Source of the DNA: Asterionellopsis glacialis
Taxonomy: Eukaryota; Bacillariophyta; Plagiogrammaphyceae; Rhaphoneidales; Asterionellopsidaceae
Assembly: GCA_014885115.2 (NCBI GenBank)
Contig: WKLE02000453.1
Span: forward strand, 6,209 to 49,425
DNA: 43,217 bases
Reading direction: 5' to 3'
In this document: in pieces, positions 1 through 10,116 of the stretch
Position numbering within the stretch: the stretch's first letter is position 1
How the letters are laid out: each line of letters starts with the position of its first letter
Position numbers and translations under genes: made by a program
The notes under the pieces: generated by a model
What the model was told of the DNA's origin: nothing
Database searches by the model: none
The model's input: the letters and a program-made list of their open reading frames with translations, nothing else

Positions 1-96
1 GATTTGTTAACTTTTACAATCACTAAATTATTATAGATATCTTCCGTGGAAGAACTCAAAACCTACTATTATAACATTTCTTCTATTTGAACTTCT

Positions 97-921
97 CTAG
101 ATATGGGTACAATATAGACATGAGTGGATCAATAGCACATAAGCAAGCACCAAAATGTGGACGATGCAATGTGTATCAAAATTGAATTTTTCCGCACAGA
201 GAGACTCGGTAGCATATGCCACAAATATAATTGGAAAGAAAAAACGCAACAGATTTAGCTTCCATCTTGTAAAGCTTGAAGTCGCGTCTTTCTTGGCTTG
301 CTTCAAGATGGGGTCCATTGCAATTGAACAATAGACAAAGACATACCCATTAAAAAGAAACCGATTGATGGCACTTGGTGCTCCCACGAAATAAAGCAAG
401 AAAGGTATCGTTGCAAGACATGCAAATCGAGCTTTTACCTTCATAGTCAAACTTTTCTGTGTAGAACTACAGGAAACGTGGTCGATTAGCCCTCTAACAT
501 GCCAATACAGAATGAATGACCCAACCACGGAAAAGTAGCAGCAGTAAAATGGATGAGGTCCATCTTTCCCCGCAGATTCCTCTGCTCCAACAGCATGAAA
601 GTGCGTAGCAACTATACCGAAAGCAATCTCTCCAAAATAACTCATCTTGAGAGGTTTTGACACCATATCCCACTCGTTCTTTTTCACCATGTGATAGGCA
701 ATAACTACAACAGAAAAGGCATCCGAGTATGTATCCAAGAAGTGGCTCACACCTGAGCTCTGAAGTAAAAGTTTATCTTGGAGCTCAATTTGAGGGTCGA
801 TCACAGCTATCCAAATAATTGAAAGTAGCACGCAGAACGATGCCAAGATGTCGTTCTCCTTCATTGAGTAAAAGGAGCGATTGTATGCATGATCATCGTT
901 AACCATTTCTTTAGAAATCAT
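97..921 (-). CDS. Multi-pass membrane protein, function unknown
   Basis: Single-exon frame of 274 residues starting at an ATG at 921. Hydrophobic stretches at about residues 24-41, 61-77, 93-110, 124-147, 164-200, 223-240 and 251-270 suggest six to eight membrane helices. Charged residues cluster in the loops, for example around 79-90 and 205-220. Polar residues sit inside or beside the helices: S56-x3-H60 with nearby D63 and D67, His107 and His109, E239, and H251-x3-H255 at the start of the last helix. The SxxxH plus terminal HxxxH pattern recalls the CREST superfamily of membrane hydrolases (alkaline ceramidases, PAQR receptors), but the expected Asp in the third helix is not evident, so this is only a hint. 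No signal peptide is obvious. The next gene (SRP68) lies about 1.5 kb upstream and gives no functional clue. Confidence 0.7.
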   Translation of the reverse strand: MISKEMVNDDHAYNRSFYSMKENDILASFCVLLSIIWIAVIDPQIELQDKLLLQSSGVSHFLDTYSDAFSVVVIAYHMVKKNEWDMVSKPLKMSYFGEIAFGIVATHFHAVGAEESAGKDGPHPFYCCYFSVVGSFILYWHVRGLIDHVSCSSTQKSLTMKVKARFACLATIPFLLYFVGAPSAINRFLFNGYVFVYCSIAMDPILKQAKKDATSSFTRWKLNLLRFFFPIIFVAYATESLCAEKFNFDTHCIVHILVLAYVLLIHSCLYCTHI

Positions 922-2420
922 GATTGTTTGGCCGTTCGTTGAAATGTATGATGAGCCGGGAAACTTGGGTAAATATGATCAGAAAATAATGTGAAAATCT
1001 TACACATTTTTGGTGAAATAATTTCAACATAACAATTGCTATCCCAAGCATCCCACCCACATCTTTCTTCGTTTATTTTCATACTTTAAAATAGATGCAG
1101 CCATCTGGGTCTTCTTCAAGTACCGGTAGGACTAGAGTCCATATCTTTCGATCTGCCACTTCCATTTTTTATCCCATTCTTCTTAAGTCTTTTCTTATAT
1201 TTTTATAAAAAAGGTCATATTTCAAGGTCTATTTCATGAAACGCGAAATTTCACGAAATGGCAGTACCAGGCTCTACGGCAATGTGGTTCGCATTTGATT
1301 CGCGATTTCGCGAAATGAATTTTATGGCGCCCATAGAGATCTGCGCAAGTCGCAAATCCGCAGAAAAATATGTCACTACGATGTCATCATTATGACGTCA
1401 TCAAAAAAATGAGCCAATCGGAGGTCATAAAATTTCACGACGGATGGAGATGTACTAAAACTAAGTCCCGTAAAAATCTATATATATTGATAATTTAAAT
1501 ATTCATTCATATATATGCAAAAAGAAAAGTATTTGTTGTGTCGCACCAAGGTCGCACAAGTATCATTGGATAGTAAACGATACATATGACCTTGAGGTGT
1601 CAGACGGGGAAATAATCTTACCGCATATTATTTAAAAGTTAACTAATTTCAACATCGCAACTACTATCCCAATGACCTCACATCTTTCTTCTCCCTACCA
1701 GGTATTATTATGGACATGCACACAAAACAAATGTCTGTCACACCAAGATCGTATCTGTGTCGCATAAAATATTTCTCTCGGGGGTACAAGATTGATATCT
1801 GAAAAATACAGCTGCTGTCCCAACGACTCAGGTACCTGTACCGTGATTGAACTTTCTAGTTTTTTCAGGCTTCTCATCACGCTTGATCAAAAACAAGTAT
1901 TCTTGGATTAAGGGTGCTACAATTATGTTGTAGTGAAACAAAGGCAATTAGTAGCTGTTGTCCTATTTGAAGTCTCACATGCTTTGAAGTCTAATGTACC
2001 ATCCAGGCATAATAATTGAACTTTCTGGTTCTTCGTAAGTGTATGTCGTACCGTGGGCAAGAGCCATAAGTGTTTCTGGCATCATACAAACAGGGCACAC
2101 AAAAATAGGGGAACAAAATACTATAGAATGTTTCTGCAGTACAAACCAAACACGATTTGTCGGTCTTGTCTGTATCTTTTATTCCCCCTAACCATAATAT
2201 TATGGATGTGCCACGCATCACGGGAGTACAACTTATTTAAAGTAGTAAGATGCGAAAACAGAAAGTCCTAAACAGCCTCTAATCTTCTGTTCTGTGCGTG
2301 CATGATTCTGCTTTTGTAAAACTGTGTGAAAAGTCGATGCATATGAATGTAGAGTTTTAATAATTAATAAAGGAAGATTTTTCGTTGTACATTATTGAAA
2401 TGTCTCAGGTTCCATTTTTT
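922..2420. other. Intergenic region with degenerate repeats
   Basis: No convincing gene. The sequence holds short inverted elements built on cgcgaaatt/tcgcgaaa around 1237-1318, and a CRE-like octamer TGACGTCA at 1393-1400. A degenerate direct repeat is visible: a segment near 1018-1075 (taatttcaacat, then ctatcccaa, then catctttcttc) recurs near 1645-1695. Two further related lines, 'gattgaactttct' near 1845 and 'aattgaactttct' near 2013, suggest an old repeated unit. Short frames here have no coding character. Confidence 0.45.
1393..1400. promoter_or_regulatory. CRE-like palindrome TGACGTCA
   Basis: A perfect 8-bp TGACGTCA palindrome about 470 bp upstream of the membrane-protein gene that ends at 97. 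TGACGT cores are bZIP targets and are known in diatoms as CO2/cAMP-responsive elements. The distance from a start codon is large and an 8-mer can occur by chance, so a role is speculative. Confidence 0.25.
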
Positions 2421-4412
2421 TTAAGTACGGAACCATCCAAGCAAACCTTTACTTTCCTTACTTTTCTTTTCAGTCTCCAAGGTACTGATATGACTGTCCA
2501 ACTCTTCATAGGGGAAATCAGGCATATGCTTTCCAGCAATATCAAAGAAAACAGGTTTACACGTGAGAGGAATTGGACCAATAGGTGGATTCAATGTAGT
2601 GTCCACAATACTCCTTCCAGGTCCTACACCGGCATCTATATCATCCAATCGTTCCATCAAACTACGATTCGTGTTCTTGGGAAGTGGTGCACCAATCTTA
2701 TTTAAATAGGTTGTTGCCTCCACACGGATCATGGCAATAGCAATGTCATTTGCAAAGTCTTCCAAGGCTTCCAAATAATCATCTGCATGATCCATATCTT
2801 CACAGGCAGCAATTTCTTCGATAGCTCGTGAACGTAACAACTCTGCTTGTTTCAATAAGGACTTGGATTCCTTCACTTTATCCAAACTATAGTACAATCT
2901 TGCTGCGTAGTAACAGCGGTACGAACGAATACGCAATACGTTGGCATTGGCATCCAACACAAAATCATCTTCTACAGCAGCAGTTGGATCATCATCGCTA
3001 CCCATCCCACCGGGTAGGGTACAAACTGCACGTGCATCTTGAAGGAGTGCATCATACAAGTGCGCAATTTCTTCAATGCGTTTATCATTAAAGGCACCAC
3101 CACCATCGTGGTTCTTTTCTTCCTCACGTAACGTATTGACCATATCTTCATTGCGATTCATTAATAATTTGAGTTTTTCAAATTTGACATACCCCAATAA
3201 ACTTTCCATTTCAAAACGTTTTGCATTCACAGCTGGACCGGACTTCATACCTTGATATTTCTTTAAATCGGCCGTTACAATACCAATAGCATCATCATAA
3301 CTTGTTAACAAAGCCAAGAATTTATCATCTTTCTCCTCATCCTTGGTAGTAGTACTGGAGGAGGATGCAAAGTTAGCTACAAGTCCTTCCACCTTTAAAA
3401 GTAATACTCTTAAATTTTTATTTTCAATTGCAATATCATGACCACGGAAATGAATATCACCTGTAGTCGTAGTAGTGCCAGCAGCAGAAGTTGTCGTCGT
3501 TGTTTCTTCTTCCAATAATTCTGGTGGAACCTCCACAGTTTCACCTAGACTTTGAAGTTCATATTGGCAATACCTCAATAAAGGTTTCAAGACATTATCA
3601 GCACGTGCAGTAAACAAATCACGAAGTTCAAGAGTGTTGGCATCATCACTCTCCTCTAAACCTTGACTAAGTTTACGACAAATTGTCATTGCCTTGGCAT
3701 ATTCTTCAAATGCTGTCTGTTAAAGAAAGAAAAAACAAGCCGAGATTAGATGACAAAAAAATCAAAAAACATTCCATGATTGCTGTATACCAAAAAATTT
3801 GAGCTCTCGCGATTAAAAAATATTATGTAAACATACCTTCCAATCAGCGACTTCCATGCTATAGTTGCCTCTCATCCATCCACCGTAGGCTTGCGATTCC
3901 AAGAATGTTTTTTCATCCACAGTACTGTTTTCCGTATGTTCCTTCGAAACGACTTGTTCCAATTCCGTAGCAAGTTGTTTCGCACGCTTCAAACGTTTCA
4001 AGGAATGTTGTCGAATCTTACCAGAAGAACTTCGCGCCTTTTCATTTTGTGCTGTTAATCCTGCCTTTAACTTTTGGGTCCCGTCCAATGCACGGATTTC
4101 ACAGGAATGTGCCCATGCACGTTCGGCACCCAACAACAAGAGCAACAAATGATTTTCATGTTGAATTTGTTCAGGACGGTCACGTGCACAAAATGCATGC
4201 TTACGAACCGACTTTTTGTTATCCACAAATTTAGCAGAATGAACCAACTCTTTCTTCACAGCACGATTATGACGCAACCGTGATAAACGACGCGTACAAT
4301 ACCCATGGTATTGACGATAATCATCATGTCGCAATCCATGGGATGCTTGACATGATTCAATCAAGGAATGAATGCCAATGGAAATATGGATCTCCTTTTC
4401 GTCTTGTGACAT
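2421..4412 (-). CDS. SRP68: Signal recognition particle subunit SRP68
   Basis: Two exons, 3837-4412 and 2421-3716, with a 120-bp intron at 3717-3836. The donor reads AAG|GTATGT and the acceptor TTAACAG|ACA, phase 0, giving 623 residues, the usual SRP68 size. The N-terminal region carries the family signature GLRHDDYRQYHGYCTRRLSR (residues 26-45), close to the animal GLRHGDFxRYRGYCxRR motif of the 7SL-RNA-binding domain. The splice rebuilds a helical segment (DWKTAFEEYAKAMTICRKL) that matches SRP68 TPR-like repeats. The C-terminus ends in a short Trp/Phe-containing tail (GLLGWFRT) after the region expected to bind SRP72. I chose the ATG at 4412 (MSQDEKE). An in-frame codon at 4475 would add 21 non-conserved residues. 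SRP68 with SRP72 forms the large SRP heterodimer in co-translational targeting to the ER. Confidence 0.95.
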
Positions 4413-6338
4413 GATTATGGCAATAACGGTTGTTGTTTGTGTGTGTGTATTCAACGAAAGAAAACGATTGACCACCTGTATTCGCCACAGCCTCCACCGT
4501 TACGAACTCGGTGCGAATCTTTTAGCTGGGTTGTCTCTGTTGACTGTTGCCTTGCCTTTGTCCGCTCTCTGTCGGTCCTTTTTGACGATACTCGTGTAGC
4601 GATCGAATTGCTTTTATCTTGCTCTTGCAATGCTTTTTTGGCCTGGCAACGTGGCATTGTGCCGTGGTGTGGTAAAACGGTGGACAAAGGGACAGATTGC
4701 CCCCAAGTCCTGCGCATCTCCAGAAAGATTTTTTGCGGTTCTGCATAAACATTTGAAAATAATGTCTGTCATTCACCCACGTCACAATATTGTCCTTTTG
4801 ACCTTCAACTTTTGGACTTCGAGAGTGGATAAAAAAAATAATATGCCCCATAATTCGACTCGTTCGATTGGAATTATGCACCTTATTTATACGATTTTTG
4901 CGTTACCTTGGAAAGGCCAGAAAACATGCCGCATAATTTTTTTGCTTGTGCTGATGCATAAAAAACATCATTTGCAGGCAACATTCCCCAATTTCACTTT
5001 CTAATAATACACTGATAGTAGTTAGATCAACCAAAGGGAAATCAAAGGTGCTGGTAATGCAAGCTATTTCAGCCCTATAATCCATATGCAATAACTTGTC
5101 AATTCTTGTTGTCATTATGCTGAGTTCATTGTGTATACACCCTAATAGCATTATGCCTAGCAGAGACAAGTCAAGAAAATCAGCATTTTTCAAAATTTGG
5201 GACTCATTTTCATCATATCTATTGAAACACATTTTCGTGTGCATGGAGATTTATATCTAGGAGAAGAAGAATATATTTTGTACAAATGGTAGGTCAAACA
5301 GCAGATGAGTTGTCAATTCAAAAGTCAGCAACAAACCAAAAAATCCATGACAAGACAGAAATTGATGGAGATATGTGGTGATGTGGTCTGTTCCTGGTTG
5401 GAAATTATGGTGCAACAACAAAAATAATTATACAAAGAATTGATCTAGAGTCAGCAGATAATTTCTTTACATAATTCAAAAAATTGTTGCATAACTTTTA
5501 TTTGTACTCATTGAATGGAAAATTATGCAGCAAAATTATGCAAAATTTTTTGAAAATGTTATCTTGGAACAGGCCTGCACTATGCTGACAACAATTGTGA
5601 AAATAGGGAAGTAGTCTGCTTGTTAGAGTAAATATATTATGAGCTATTTTAAACAGTCTCTAAAAACTCTCAACAACTCACCTGTCCAACTTGGACACCT
5701 GCAGTTGTACTGAAACCTAGAGGTGAGCTACTTAGAGTTTGCATTTGGCAGGGTTTGGTTTCTTTATATTCTAAAACAAAATCCTTGAGGCAGCCAATCA
5801 GCACCTGCCAGATCACCTGTTTGGTGCCAAAACTGAAGTTGTACTGCAACAGAGTGTCAGCATGTGTTACATGCATCTGATGTCATTGCATCACAACTAG
5901 AGTCATGCTGATGCAGAGTGTCAACTTGCATGCTGTGCCTGTGACACTATCATGTCACAGTCAGTTGGTGCTATGGTTGATTGACATCATGTATGTGACT
6001 CATGTCTACAAATAAGCAATTTCAAGCTTGAAATTTTGCCTGTTGCTTATTTGCATGACTTCCTTTTCCTTCTGGTCAATCTTTTGCTTTGCTGCAGGTG
6101 TTTTCATCTTGTCTTCTTGACCATTCCCCTTACTCACTAACTTGTTCCACTTCTCTTCCTCTGTTTTTTTTTATAATATTCAAAGTGGTCCAATGCATGG
6201 TCCTTGAACAGGACCATACTGAAACCTCAGATTGGAGGTACGCCCAGTTTGGCTCCAAACTCATCTTGGTCATTACAGTAAGGGTTTGTGTCTGCTATCA
6301 TTTTCAAATTTGAAGAGCTTTCTTGGTTCAAGATGTCA
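4413..6338. other. Gene-poor AT-rich region with transposon-like debris
   Basis: No supported gene. From 4413 to about 4900 is the 5' flank of SRP68. From about 4900 to 6338 the sequence is AT-rich with runs of 'attatgc/gcataat' and short frames on both strands (for example minus 5244-4903 and minus 5876-5670) that match nothing I know. Base texture resembles the relic at 6339-6769, so part may be untranslated or degenerate mobile-element sequence. An inverted repeat at 6009-6053 is listed separately. Confidence 0.4.
6009..6053. repeat. Nested inverted repeat
   Basis: A perfect 18-bp palindrome AATTTCAAGCTTGAAATT lies at 6018-6035. It sits within a larger inverted repeat whose 10-bp arms are CAAATAAGCA (6009-6018) and TGCTTATTTG (6044-6053). 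The right side has an extra 8 bases, so the arms are offset. It could fold as a hairpin in RNA or be a terminus of an old element. Confidence 0.5.
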
Positions 6339-6769
6339 TTAGAATAGTCTTCCAGTTGGGTTCTTCAAAGTTCCGTACTTTGTTTTGGGCATAGCATCCA
6401 TTTGCCCAGTTGTAAATGAGTGCCTTCCAAAAACTTCAAATATTGGGATAGCAAACTTTGATCTGCTTAATTGATTCCCTTTAGTTTGTCCTGAAATATT
6501 CATTTTGAACCACTTTTTGGCGTCCTTGTCATTGAGTGAGTTTAAAGTACCAGCTCTCTCAACAAGAAGTATTTCCTCTCCTAGTAGCAAGGCAGACCAG
6601 AACCCTACAATAACCAGATGCTCATTTTGGCAATCTTACACTTATTTTTCACATATGTTCAGATGTTCCAATCTTGCTCCTATAACTCTTCTAAGGCATG
6701 TAAGATATCAATAGTTATGGGTTTGTCTTGCTTCTTCACTTCACCAACCCATTTATGCAAACTGGACAT
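6339..6769 (-). pseudogene. Relic of a Crypton-like tyrosine recombinase
   Basis: The minus strand from 6769 reads as coding if frame changes and stops near 6650-6690 are bridged. An N-terminal piece begins at an ATG at 6769 (MSSLHKWVGEV, then DKPITIDILHALEEL). A 3' piece of about 98 codons runs to a stop at 6339 and includes VGFWSALLLGEEILLVERAG. The layout, with a hydrophobic helix then (L)xGEEIxL and a 'GQTKGNQLSRSKFAIPIFEV' strand-turn, resembles the catalytic domain of diatom Crypton-type tyrosine recombinases. There the first segment normally reads LRGEEI and supplies the catalytic Arg. Here that Arg is Leu, and the HxxR and Tyr boxes are missing. So this is an inactive fragment. The family call rests on recalled motif similarity. 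Confidence 0.45.
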
Positions 6770-7263
6770 AAAGCAAGAAAACCAGAAGGAGTGTGAAATT
6801 CAAGGCAATATCATTGATGGTGTCTCAAATTTGAGCCCTTCCCCCTTTCCAAATTGTGATTCTTATCACGCTGGTGCTAGTTTGGAAAACGAAGCCGAGG
6901 AACAGGCTGGCAATATCCGTAGCTTCTCTGTAGCTGCCGTCCCTGGCTTTGCTGATAGTGCACAATTGTCAGTGATCAAAAAAATTCTGTCTTGAATGCA
7001 TCTTCTGAGAATGCCAATGTTTTTATTAGAATTGATGTGCAAAGTGATTCCCAGGCTATTAAAATAGTAGACAACACAGTCAACTTGGATTCTACTGTTG
7101 GAACTGACAGTGGTGATAAGTACATTGGTCTGCATGTCCGCGAAAATGCAGGTGTGACTTGTCGAGATAAAATCAAGGTCACCAACAACACTAATATTTT
7201 TACGCAAGAGGAATAAATTTTGAACAGTCACTATCTCTGCTCGAGCTCCATACTTTTTTAAAA
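6770..7263. other. Uncertain coding-like stretch, frameshifted
   Basis: On the plus strand a frame to 6995 (ending AGFADSAQLSVIKK...) and a frame from about 6971 to 7216 (NASSENANVFIRIDV...NTNIFTQEE) meet at a run of seven A at 6978-6984. The second lacks an ATG of its own. Together they could be one broken coding region of about 140 codons with polar, secretory-looking composition. I recognise no family. The opposite strand also stays open here, so the assignment is weak. Confidence 0.25.
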
Positions 7264-8688
7264 CTATTTTGTTTTATTTCGAATCCAACACCCACCATAA
7301 TCAAAACGATCAAGTGTTCCACCCAAACAGTTATTATTAGCACTACTGCCAGTGCTATTACTTTGGACAATATCACATGCTATCCGATGTAGATTTGCAT
7401 CTAATGGTTGTTGAATTGTAACCTCGAAATTCTGGTGTTCTAACGTTGGGATAAAGTGTGTCAAAAATCCATCTCTATCTAGAACTTGCAATATAAATAC
7501 AACAAGATTAGGATGACGTTGTAACAATGTTGATACAACAGAAGCACATGCTAAACCTGTTTCTTCTGTATAAACTAACTCAGACCCCACAACCCAATCA
7601 AGATCTCGTGTAAACCATGTTGGTGGTACCTGTGATGTTGACGGTACAACATGTTGGTGCTGTTTTTGTGAACAATCGTCATCTGTTCTTATTGTTTTAT
7701 TAAAATCATTCCAATCCAGAGTTTCGACTTGAATGTCTGGTATAATACTACGAGTACTATTTGAACGAAATTCGTTGCAACATGCTTTTCTGATACACTC
7801 TTCATTATTGTGTACATTTTGCCTTAAATTATCAACAATGCCATCATCATTTAAATCCGTTAAAATTACCTTGATCTTATCAATGCGATGATCATCATCA
7901 ATCATTGAAGAAAAGTATCTTGATAATGCAACACCTAGTGAGATTCCACTTAACCCAACAGCACCACTACCCAATTCCAATACTGTTATAATATTATCTT
8001 TCTTATTGCTATCGTTGTTGTTGCTTTCAATGGATGTGGTATGTGATGAGCTATTGAGCTGTAAATAGTGACACCAATGAAGTTGCTGGTGATTTGAGCA
8101 ATAATCATCATCCTCGCTGTCATCAGATTTGCTATGAATGATATCTTTGTCTTGTTCTGGTAGTGATGATGTTTCACTAGCAGATAAAGTTGCTGTTCCT
8201 GATGTGCTTGTCGATTTTTCTGGTGGTAAACGAAGAAGATAAGCTGCTAATAAAGCTGATGCGTGCCATGCTTTTGATCCTAAAGGAGACCAAATTCCAC
8301 ATGATTCAGCTAAACTTGCCAATTTCAAGGTAAAGGAAGATTTCTGTAAAGAAGACGAGGAGAAAGAACACTGATTATTGCCAACGCTATCTTCATGGTT
8401 GTTGCTATTGTTGGTGACCAGGTGATCTTTCTTTTCATTCCTCGCCGTCTTTGCACTTACAGAATCATCGAGTTGAGGAGTATTATAAATAGGTAAGGGG
8501 AGGGTATATCTACTAAAATTTCCTCTTCTTTTACCCTCTCTTCTCATGGTTGTGACATCGTCTTCGATTTGTTCATCGTTCTCAGAATGGCCGTTGTCGT
8601 CGTCACGGAAAGAATATCTATCAAAAGGAGACAGAGAGGAATCGCTGTATTTTTCTAGAGCAACGTTCCAAAAATCATCATCTTCCAT
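7264..8688 (-). CDS. Methyltransf_16-type (seven-beta-strand) SAM-dependent methyltransferase
   Basis: Intronless frame of 474 residues from an ATG at 8688. Motif I of class I methyltransferases is VLELGSGAVGLSG at 236-248. An acidic-loop motif ILTDLND follows at 275-281. DWVVGSELVYTEET at 364-377 corresponds to the family's D-(x)3-(A/S)-(D/E)-(V/L)-(V/I)-Y post-motif II. Upstream, WSPLGSKAWHASALLAAYLL (133-152) matches the W-x-(S/A)-(x)n-L-A-x-Y-L cap of Methyltransf_16 enzymes (METTL18/21/22-like). Those mostly methylate lysine or histidine of translation factors, chaperones or other proteins; the substrate here cannot be read from sequence. The protein is about twice the usual length because of a low-complexity acidic N-terminus (1-130) and two Ser/Asn/Asp-rich insertions (about 155-230 and 300-360), common in diatom proteins. 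Confidence 0.85.
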   Translation of the reverse strand: MEDDDFWNVALEKYSDSSLSPFDRYSFRDDDNGHSENDEQIEDDVTTMRREGKRRGNFSRYTLPLPIYNTPQLDDSVSAKTARNEKKDHLVTNNSNNHEDSVGNNQCSFSSSSLQKSSFTLKLASLAESCGIWSPLGSKAWHASALLAAYLLRLPPEKSTSTSGTATLSASETSSLPEQDKDIIHSKSDDSEDDDYCSNHQQLHWCHYLQLNSSSHTTSIESNNNDSNKKDNIITVLELGSGAVGLSGISLGVALSRYFSSMIDDDHRIDKIKVILTDLNDDGIVDNLRQNVHNNEECIRKACCNEFRSNSTRSIIPDIQVETLDWNDFNKTIRTDDDCSQKQHQHVVPSTSQVPPTWFTRDLDWVVGSELVYTEETGLACASVVSTLLQRHPNLVVFILQVLDRDGFLTHFIPTLEHQNFEVTIQQPLDANLHRIACDIVQSNSTGSSANNNCLGGTLDRFDYGGCWIRNKTK

Positions 8689-9567
8689 TTCTTGGCTATT
8701 TTTTCTTTCAATTGAACTTGTTTATCTTTTTTTTATTCTTCAAAAGAATTGATCAACAACCCTTCCTTATACAGTTGGCGACAAGTTCTTTGTTTAGCAG
8801 AATAAGTAAAATGTAGTAGTAGTGCTGGTAAACAGAAAGACGAGCGGAAAAGTTATATTCGTTCACTATCAAATGAATGTCATCTGTCTATCTCACCATT
8901 GAGTATTATGGAAAACGTTTGTGGTATTGAGATATTGTCTTGAGAGATAGTGAGCATTGATGTGAACCAGAGTAGCCTTAAGGAGTTGTTGCGGTAATTC
9001 AAAAAATGGTATGATGGGTGATGGGCCCGTGTCTGTTTTCGGCTGTTTTTTCGAGGTCAGAAGTGCAGACTGAAACCCAAAGGAACAATGAGTCCTGTCT
9101 CTGATGCCTCGATGCTTATGCACACCTATGCTCAAAGTTAAAACTCATGTCGTCGACATGACAAAGCTAACGCTATCTAAAGACAAGACTAAAAACCATG
9201 GATCTGCTCAGTATTTTTATCTTATGTAATATTTATCTTTTGTTGCAAGAGATGAGATAATACGCTTACAGTATCACAAAATGGACAGTGTAGAAATTTG
9301 ATTTTCATACCGGATGTTGGATGAAGAAAGGAAACGCCATAACAATATGTTTAATTCGAGCAGATATCTAATTACAATAACCAAAAACTGCGTACGAACT
9401 CTACAAATATTTTTGAAAAACAAAGGGTACACCTTTCGACAATGTTCATTCATATTAATAGACTCGGCAGGTTCCCTCTTTGAATCAACCACCTAGGGAC
9501 AAACTCATTCGTTGAATCAAAGACCTAGTGGTAGTAAAGCTTACTACGATTTCCCCTTCCAATACTT
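8689..9567. other. Intergenic, no gene seen
   Basis: About 880 bp between the 5' end of the methyltransferase gene and the 3' end of the RING gene, both on minus. Frames of 60-80 codons occur on both strands (for example minus 9135-8893) but none has a recognisable domain or splice partner. No tRNA-like or repeat structure was noticed. Confidence 0.5.
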
Positions 9568-10116
9568 TCACGTTTTCTTCAACTGTATAAATGATTCTCG
9601 ACAGGTTGGACAAGTAGATTTCTTTTTTAGCCACTCTGAAATGCACTGGTAGTGAAATTCGTGGCGGCAATTCGAGACTGATGAACAACTTATTAGATCA
9701 CCAACATTAAAAGGATCTAAACATATTTGACATGGGTCTTCTTGCATATTGTCTTCCAAGTCTATCTGTGGCTTTTCCTCCTTTTCAGAAGATGATGAAT
9801 CATTTTGATGATGATCGGTGACCACCTTCAATAAACGAGAAGAGCGCTTTGCTTAGTCAACTATTAAAAAAATTAAAAAAGCTTCAAGGAGGTCCAACGA
9901 TATAAGTAGCTTGTTACATACCTTGGTTTCTAAACTGTCTTCGATTGCTTGAAGTCTATCAGGAGAGATGACATTGGATGTCTTTGCCAAACTCCGATGT
10001 CTCAGTCTTCGGTATTCCAAACATATCTTCAAAAGGAAAAAGCAACCTAAACCAAAACATGTCAATGCTATCAATCCAAGAGTGAGTACAACTTTGTCGG
10101 CACTAGATTGAAACAT
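9568..10116 (-). CDS. RING-H2 membrane E3 ubiquitin ligase (ATL-like)
   Basis: Two exons, 9922-10116 and 9568-9825, with a 96-bp intron at 9826-9921 (AAG|GTATGT ... TTGAAG|GTG, phase 0), giving 150 residues. The N-terminus has one membrane helix at about residues 9-32, then a basic stretch (YRRLRHRSLAK) consistent with a cytosolic tail. The C-terminal half holds a complete C3H2C3 RING: C97-x2-C100, C118-x1-H120, H123-x2-C126, C137-x2-C140, including the conserved W131 for E2 binding and the TCPTCR signature. One TM segment followed by RING-H2 is the plan of ATL-type ligases, which ubiquitinate membrane-associated targets. I chose the ATG at 10116 because it is the first in frame after an upstream stop. 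A nearer acceptor (TTTTTAATAG, ending at about 9862) would run into a stop. Confidence 0.88.

Noticed and set aside
4049..4881. Overlapping frames on both strands around the SRP68 start (61-124 codons)
   Set aside because: They overlap the SRP68 first exon or its 5' flank and show no domain or splice logic.
7986..8177. Minus-strand 63-codon frame inside the methyltransferase
   Set aside because: Alternative frame of the Asn/Ser-rich insertion of the methyltransferase.
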